From: Candidatus Aenigmatarchaeota archaeon
Lineage (GTDB): Archaea > Aenigmatarchaeota > Aenigmatarchaeia > CG10238-14 > SpSt-28
DNA: 6,001 nucleotides
Direction: 5' to 3'
NCBI GenBank assembly: GCA_023256115.1
Contig: JAGDWU010000102.1
Coordinates: 1 to 6,001 of the forward strand
Positions 1-3,275 of this stretch are shown one piece after another; position 1 is the stretch's first letter; every line of letters begins with the position of its first letter. The position numbers and the translations under genes were made by a program. The notes beneath the pieces are model-generated. The model saw only the letters and a program-made list of their open reading frames with translations. It was not told where the DNA came from and did no database searches.

Positions 1-119
1 ATTTCAATAGTTTCTTCAACTATAACTTTTCCGCAATCATTGCAAAAGATAACGATTGGATTTAAATTTATTACTTTAATATTTTTTGAATTGCAATATG
101 GGCAATTTAAACTGTTCAT
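1..119 (-). CDS. Probable transcription initiation factor B (TFIIB-type zinc ribbon), N-terminal part only
   Basis: Only the first 39 codons lie in the window; the gene continues past base 1. The peptide starts MNSLNCPYC and carries a CxxC pair at residues 6 and 9 and a second pair (CNDCG) at residues 26 and 29, followed by an acidic KVIVEETIE. This spacing, the CPxC...C.DCG.VI.E pattern and the N-terminal position fit the zinc ribbon of archaeal TFB, which recruits RNA polymerase to TATA/TBP complexes. The usual ERGE-like stretch between the pairs is replaced by a hydrophobic LNPIVI, so a divergent TFB paralogue or another zinc-ribbon protein is possible. The cyclin-fold domains that would settle this are outside the window. 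The ATG at 117-119 is chosen because a TATA-like box lies about 24 bases upstream, which fits a leaderless transcript. Confidence 0.6.
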   Translation of the reverse strand, partial: MNSLNCPYCNSKNIKVINLNPIVIFCNDCGKVIVEETIE

Positions 120-137
120 ACAAATCGAAATATTTAA

Positions 138-146
138 AATATAAAA
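138..146 (-). promoter_or_regulatory. TATA box of the TFB-like gene
   Basis: Read on the minus strand this is TTTTATATT. Its centre is about 24 bases before the A of the ATG at 119. Archaeal TATA boxes usually lie about 25 bases before the transcription start, so the mRNA probably begins at or next to the start codon. No ribosome binding site is visible in the gap. Confidence 0.5.
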
Positions 147-189
147 GGTTTGAGTAAAAAATTTTAAAAATTTTTGAATTTTTTAGTTT

Positions 190-203
190 AAAAAAAGAAA
201 AAA
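190..203 (-). terminator. U-tract terminator after the S8e-Rpp21 unit
   Basis: On the minus strand this reads as six T, one C, then seven T, starting about 46 bases after the stop codon of the Rpp21 gene. Archaeal RNA polymerase commonly terminates on such U-runs without a strong hairpin. A perfect AT-rich 16-base palindrome at 217-232 (CTAAAAAA/TTTTTTAG) lies between the stop codon and the tract and may help. The tract sits before the promoter of the TFB-like gene, so it would separate the two units. Confidence 0.5.
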
Positions 204-249
204 CTAATTTAAAGCACTAAAAAATTTTTTAGAATATTATAATAATTTT

Positions 250-564
250 TTAATGTTTTTTAGGATAATAAGGATATCTTTTTATATTGCCGCAAACTAA
301 ACAAGTAACATTTATTGTTTTATGTTTTTTATTTAATCTGATTCTTGCAGTATATCCAGGAACCAACAAAGTATTACATTTTCTGCAAAATTTTCTTTTT
401 AATTTTTTTAGTCTAACATTAGTTCTTAATGCAATTTTTCTTGCCAACTCAATATACCTTTGGCTAAGCTTTAAATCTTTTTTTAAATATTCTTTCGCTA
501 ATCTAAAAAGAATTTTTATTCTTTCCTTTGCAATTTTTCTTTGCTCTTCTTTACTTAGTCTCAC
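250..564 (-). CDS. rnp4: Ribonuclease P protein subunit Rpp21 (Rnp4)
   Basis: This 104-residue protein is the archaeal Rpp21/Rpr2 subunit of RNase P, which works with the catalytic RNA and Rpp29 to remove 5' leaders from precursor tRNAs. The N-terminal half is basic and helical, with the family-like stretch IAKERIKILFRLA at residues 11-23. The C-terminal half is a zinc ribbon with cysteines at 60, 63, 88 and 91 in CRKC and CLVC motifs, plus the characteristic LVPGYTARIRL (67-77) and RYPYYPKKH tail. Length is slightly below the roughly 115-120 residues of thermococcal homologues. The start is a GTG at 562-564: two in-frame TAA codons lie directly upstream, so no earlier start is possible. The start is inside the end of the S8e gene (14-base overlap) and has no visible Shine-Dalgarno sequence, so translational coupling to S8e is likely. 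Confidence 0.9.
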   Translation of the reverse strand: MRLSKEEQRKIAKERIKILFRLAKEYLKKDLKLSQRYIELARKIALRTNVRLKKLKRKFCRKCNTLLVPGYTARIRLNKKHKTINVTCLVCGNIKRYPYYPKKH

Positions 565-943
565 TTATTAAAATTGCATTTATAACTCCATCTTGACTTG
601 GTCTGGAAACAACTTTTGCTAATCCAAGCTCAGTTTTAATTATTGCACCTTTTGTAATTATATTTCTCATCTTAAATAATCTATGTGCTTTATTCTCAAC
701 AACATCCAAAATTTTTACTTTTTTATATCCGTCTTTTGTTAAAACATTTGCATATAAAGCTTTTTTTAATTTAACTTTTATCCCGCCGCCTTTTGTTCTA
801 ATTATTTTTCTTTCATCTTTATCACTTAATTTTGTATAAATCGGATTTCCGCCCATATGACACTTCTTTTTTACTTTATAATGAGGAATAAATTTTGCCC
901 CAGTTGCAGTTCTGCCTTCTCTTTTTTGATGATATAGAGGCAT
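551..943 (-). CDS. rps8e: 30S ribosomal protein S8e
   Basis: The 130-residue product matches the archaeal/eukaryotic small-subunit protein S8e, an rRNA-binding protein with no homologue in standard bacteria. Recognisable features are the basic N-terminus with EGRTATGAKF (9-18), the IIRTKGGGIKVKL segment, and the highly conserved C-terminal RNIITKGAIIKTELG followed by VVSRPSQDGVINAILI. Length is normal for archaeal S8e. The start is the ATG at 941-943. The gene is divergent from elongation factor 1A with 29 bases between the start codons, and its last 14 bases overlap the GTG start of the RNase P subunit, so the two minus-strand genes very likely form one transcript led by S8e. Confidence 0.95.
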   Translation of the reverse strand: MPLYHQKREGRTATGAKFIPHYKVKKKCHMGGNPIYTKLSDKDERKIIRTKGGGIKVKLKKALYANVLTKDGYKKVKILDVVENKAHRLFKMRNIITKGAIIKTELGLAKVVSRPSQDGVINAILISETK

Positions 944-972
944 AATATTTATAAATCTTAATTTAATATTTT
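944..972. promoter_or_regulatory. Compact divergent promoter region between S8e and EF-1A
   Basis: These 29 bases separate two divergent start codons and must carry both promoters unless they extend into coding sequence. On the plus strand an AATATTTATAAAT stretch (944-956) lies about 20-26 bases before the EF-1A ATG. On the minus strand an AAATATTAAA box (about 962-971) lies about 24 bases before the S8e ATG. Both spacings suit leaderless transcription. The core ATTTATAAAT at 947-956 is a perfect palindrome and could bind TBP in either orientation. The assignment of individual boxes is inference, because the whole spacer is A/T except for one C. Confidence 0.55.
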
Positions 973-2250
973 ATGGCTCAAAAGAAACCACACTTAAACA
1001 TTGTAATTGTTGGACATGTAGACCATGGAAAATCAACATTAGCAGGTAGACTATTTTACGAAACAGGAGCTATAAGAGAAGAAGAGCTCAAAAAGTTAAG
1101 AGAAATGGCACAGGAATATAAAATAGAAGGTGGGGAATTCGCTTATATTTTAGATAGAGAAGTAGAAGAAAGAAAGAGAGGAATGACTATAGATATTGCT
1201 CATAGACCTTTCGAAACTAGCAAATATTACTTTACAATTATAGATGCTCCAGGTCATAGAGATTTTGTAAAGAATATGATAACAGGAGCAAGTCAAGCTG
1301 ATGCAGCAATTTTAGTAGTTTCTGCAAAGCCAGGAGAAGGAGTACAAGAACAAACAAGAGAACATGCATATTTATTAAGAGTATTAGGAATAAATCAAAT
1401 AATTGTAGTAATTTCAAAAATGGATACTGTTAATTACGATCAAAAAAGATATGAAGAATTAAAGCAGCAAGTTATTAATTTGTTAAAACCATTAGGTTTT
1501 CCAGTTGATAAAATACCAATAATTCCAACAGCTGCTCAAGTTGGTGAAAACATAACAAAAAGAAGCGATAAAATGCCATGGTATAAAGGACCTTGCTTAA
1601 CAGAAGCATTAGATCAACTACAAGTTCCTCCAAGGCCAGTTGATAAACCATTAAGAATTCCTATACAAGATGTTTTTAGCATTAGCGGAGTTGGAACAGT
1701 TCCAGTAGGTAGAGTTGAGAGCGGAGTTTTAAGACCTAATACTGTAGTAGTTATTGAACCTGCAGGATTGAAAGGAGAAGTAAAAAGTATTGAAATGCAT
1801 CACCAAAGATTAGAAGAAGCATTACCTGGCGATAACATAGGATTTAACATTAAAGGCGTTTCAAAAGATCAAATTAGAAGAGGTGATGTTGTAGGATATC
1901 CAGATAATCCGCCAACAGTTGCAAAAGAAATAATTGCACAAGTTGTTATATTATATCATCCGACAGCAATTGCACAAGGTTATACTCCAGTAATTCATAT
2001 ACATACTGCAACAGTAGCAGGAAAATTTGTTGAATTAATAGCAAAGATTGATCCAAGAACTGGCCAAGTAATAGAGGATCATCCACAACTATTAAAAACT
2101 GGAGATGTTGCAAAAGTAAGAATTCAATTCTTAAAGCCAACAGTTGCAGAAAAATATTCAGAATTTCCAGGATTGGGAAGATTCGCAATAAGAGATATGG
2201 GAATGACAGTAGGAGCAGGAATAGTATTAGATGTAATAAAAGCAAAGTAA
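973..2250 (+). CDS. tuf: Translation elongation factor 1A (aEF-1 alpha)
   Basis: This 425-residue GTPase carries aminoacyl-tRNA to the ribosomal A site. Domain 1 holds the P-loop GHVDHGKS (14-21), switch I around RGMTID with T72, and DAPGH (91-95) with the catalytic histidine at 95. Two barrel domains follow from about residue 225, with [21 protein letters not shown] at the start of domain 2 and the conserved [25 protein letters not shown] ending domain 3. Length is close to the usual archaeal 425-435. Two nucleotide-binding motifs deviate: G4 is SKMD (148-151) rather than NKMD, and G5 is TAA (186-188) where SA is usual. All other motifs are intact and the sequence otherwise looks like a functional main EF-1A. 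It is transcribed divergently from S8e and is followed 315 bases later by S10, its frequent archaeal neighbour. No Shine-Dalgarno sequence precedes the ATG. Confidence 0.97.
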   Translation: MAQKKPHLNIVIVGHVDHGKSTLAGRLFYETGAIREEELKKLREMAQEYKIEGGEFAYILDREVEERKRGMTIDIAHRPFETSKYYFTIIDAPGHRDFVKNMITGASQADAAILVVSAKPGEGVQEQTREHAYLLRVLGINQIIVVISKMDTVNYDQKRYEELKQQVINLLKPLGFPVDKIPIIPTAAQVGENITKRSDKMPWYKGPCLTEALDQLQVPPRPVDKPLRIPIQDVFSISGVGTVPVGRVESGVLRPNTVVVIEPAGLKGEVKSIEMHHQRLEEALPGDNIGFNIKGVSKDQIRRGDVVGYPDNPPTVAKEIIAQVVILYHPTAIAQGYTPVIHIHTATVAGKFVELIAKIDPRTGQVIEDHPQLLKTGDVAKVRIQFLKPTVAEKYSEFPGLGRFAIRDMGMTVGAGIVLDVIKAK

Positions 2251-2256
2251 CCCCTC

Positions 2257-2298
2257 TTTTATAATATTTTTAAATAATTGTTTGAAAATTGTTTTTTT
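2257..2298 (+). terminator. Tandem U-tract terminator after EF-1A
   Basis: Directly after the stop codon there are T-runs of four (2257-2260), five (2267-2271) and seven (2292-2298). Successive U-tracts without a stable hairpin are typical of archaeal termination, so EF-1A transcripts probably end here. S10 then needs its own promoter, and a candidate is present. Confidence 0.5.
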
Positions 2299-2395
2299 AT
2301 TGTTCAAGTTATATGTAGAAGAGTTGTACAAAGGCTCTTTTATTATTATAAATTCTTCCAGCTCCATTTTTTATCTATTTCAACTTCTATTAACC

Positions 2396-2409
2396 TAGGT
2401 GAAAAAAGT
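2396..2409 (+). repeat. Direct repeat copy 1 (TAGGTGAAAAAAGT)
   Basis: This 14-base sequence is repeated exactly at 2468-2481, 72 bases downstream. A CTATT motif also precedes each copy, four bases further away in this one. It lies about 157 bases before the S10 start codon and is followed by a perfect inverted repeat at 2403-2419. Its function is unknown. Confidence 0.6.
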
Positions 2410-2467
2410 ATAACTTTTTATAAAGTTCTATTAAATTTTAGTTTATTCACAGTAATTGATAGCTATT

Positions 2468-2481
2468 TAGGTGAAAAAAGT
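2468..2481 (+). repeat. Direct repeat copy 2 (TAGGTGAAAAAAGT)
   Basis: This is the second exact copy of the 14-base repeat at 2396-2409, directly preceded by CTATT. It lies about 50 bases upstream of the candidate S10 TATA box and about 84 bases before the S10 ATG, so it is in range for a regulator-binding site. That role is inference only. Confidence 0.6.
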
Positions 2482-2528
2482 TATTTGTATTTGCTGAAAT
2501 TACGCTAGTTTGCACGCTTAATATAAAC

Positions 2529-2538
2529 GATATAAAAC
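2529..2538 (+). promoter_or_regulatory. TATA box of the S10 gene
   Basis: GATATAAAAC at this position is a good archaeal TATA box. Its centre is about 31 bases before the S10 ATG, which predicts a leader of about six bases. A second TATA-like sequence (TAATATAAAC) lies just upstream, ending at 2528, and could give a longer leader. Confidence 0.5.
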
Positions 2539-2565
2539 TCATTTAAAGAAACTATAGAAAATATT

Positions 2566-2880
2566 ATGAATAAAGTAATAATAAAATTAGCAAGTAGGGA
2601 TTTGAATGAATTAAATAGAGTATGCAATGAAATTATTGAAATCGCTAAAAAATATGGAATAATGTATAAAGGGCCAATTCCTTTACCAACAAAAATTTTA
2701 AGAGTTTATACAATGGCAAATATTAAAGATGGTACTGGTCATGGAAATGCTACATGGGAAAAATATGAAATGAGAATTCATAAAAGATTAATCCATTTGC
2801 AACCAGATGAAAGAGCTTTAAGACAAATAATGAAAATAAATTTTGGAAGTGAAGTAAATGTGAAAATTAAAGTTATTTAA
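2566..2880 (+). CDS. rps10: 30S ribosomal protein S10
   Basis: The 104-residue product is the archaeal form of S10 (uS10), a protein of the small-subunit head. Family marks are the N-terminal strand KVIIKLASRDLNELNRVC, the loop motif GPIPLPTK (36-43), NATWEKYEMRIHKRLI (61-76) and DERALRQIMKI. Length is typical. The start is the ATG at 2566, with a TATA box about 31 bases upstream. In many archaea S10 directly follows EF-1A, as here, but the 315-base gap with U-tracts and a separate promoter suggests independent transcription. The last eight bases overlap the 3' end of the convergent unknown gene. Confidence 0.96.
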   Translation: MNKVIIKLASRDLNELNRVCNEIIEIAKKYGIMYKGPIPLPTKILRVYTMANIKDGTGHGNATWEKYEMRIHKRLIHLQPDERALRQIMKINFGSEVNVKIKVI

Positions 2881-3244
2881 TGTCGTACTTACAAATTAAA
2901 TATTCGTACTTTCCTCGTTTAGTATCTTTAATTACATAGACCTCATATCCGCTAGGTAATTCTTTGCTAATTTTGTATGCTTCGCGTCTATATTCTCCGT
3001 CATCTTCAAATATTGAAGATTTCTCTAAAATTATTAAAATAGGCTCTTCCTTTTTCAAAAGATAATCTGAAATTTCTCTTAAAATTCCTTCGGCTCTGAA
3101 GTCTGACGAGCTTAAGACTATTGTCCTCGGAGCATATAAACAATTTAATAATAGTTCTTCGATTTTCCTCTTAGAGAATTTTATAGCTGATTTTATATAT
3201 TTATCGCTTTTTTTGCAGTTTTTATTATCAGTTATTAATCCCAC
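2873..3244 (-). CDS. Hypothetical protein, 123 residues, not recognised
   Basis: I do not recognise this protein. It appears soluble, with no signal peptide or membrane segment. A lysine-rich N-terminal part (residues 8-35) is followed by what look like alternating strands and helices: TIVLSS (41-46), a helix over DFRAEGILREISDYLL (48-63), PILIILE (68-74), a charged helix around EYRREAYKISKEL (84-96), then YEVYVIKD (100-107) and YEYLICKY (113-120). That suggests a small alpha/beta domain. The start is placed at the GTG at 3242-3244. A longer frame opens at an ATG at 3331, but its extra 29 residues are Phe/Ser/Ile-rich and antisense to the isoleucyl-tRNA synthetase start. The GTG has a TATA-like box about 26 bases upstream. 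The charged, well-formed peptide and a codon mix slightly richer in G+C than its neighbours support a real gene. It converges on S10 with an 8-base overlap. Confidence 0.7.
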   Translation of the reverse strand: MGLITDNKNCKKSDKYIKSAIKFSKRKIEELLLNCLYAPRTIVLSSSDFRAEGILREISDYLLKKEEPILIILEKSSIFEDDGEYRREAYKISKELPSGYEVYVIKDTKRGKYEYLICKYDIK

Positions 3245-3275
3245 ACTATAATTAATAAAACATGGAAAAATATTT
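3245..3275. promoter_or_regulatory. Compact divergent promoter region between the unknown gene and ileS
   Basis: Only 31 bases separate the two divergent start codons. On the plus strand TATAATTA (3247-3254) is centred about 25 bases before the ileS ATG. On the minus strand AAATATTTTT (3266-3275) is centred about 26 bases before the GTG of the unknown gene. Each box therefore sits near the start of the opposite gene, as in the S8e/EF-1A spacer. Both transcripts would be leaderless or nearly so. Confidence 0.5.

Larger units (their letters stand above)
2299..2518. other. Noncoding T-rich stretch between EF-1A and S10
   Basis: I see no convincing gene here on either strand. The plus strand is T-rich, unlike the purine-rich sense strands of the neighbouring genes, and its longest open frame is a Phe/Tyr/Leu-rich TTG-started shadow. 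The stretch holds two copies of a 14-base repeat (2396 and 2468), a 7-base-pair inverted repeat (2403-2419) overlapping a second possible hairpin (2412-2427), and a weak AAGAG/CTCTT pairing around 2319-2340. No tRNA cloverleaf or clear C/D or H/ACA box set was found. Confidence 0.4.

Noticed and set aside
287..571. Plus-strand open frame of 94 codons rich in Phe and Leu
   Set aside because: It is antisense to the Rpp21 gene, which has clear family motifs, and its composition is what the complement of an A-rich gene gives.
1946..2245. Minus-strand open frame of 99 codons, Leu-rich
   Set aside because: It lies wholly antisense to the conserved C-terminal domain of EF-1A and has no family features.
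2227..2367. Minus-strand 46-codon frame starting MELEEFIIIKEPL
   Set aside because: It has an acceptable composition and an ATG, but no TATA-like box at the expected distance, it overlaps the EF-1A 3' end in antisense, and no family was recognised. It is not supported without conservation data.
2468..2500. Possible C/D box guide RNA (GTGAAAA as C box, CTGA as D box)
   Set aside because: The C box lacks the TGATGA core and no D'/C' pair with proper spacing exists, so the match is too weak in AT-rich sequence.
2278..2508. Plus-strand open frame of 76 codons with a TTG start, containing LGEKS twice
   Set aside because: It is T-rich, full of Phe, Tyr and Leu, starts inside the EF-1A terminator region and lacks a good start. 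The repeat in it is better described at DNA level.
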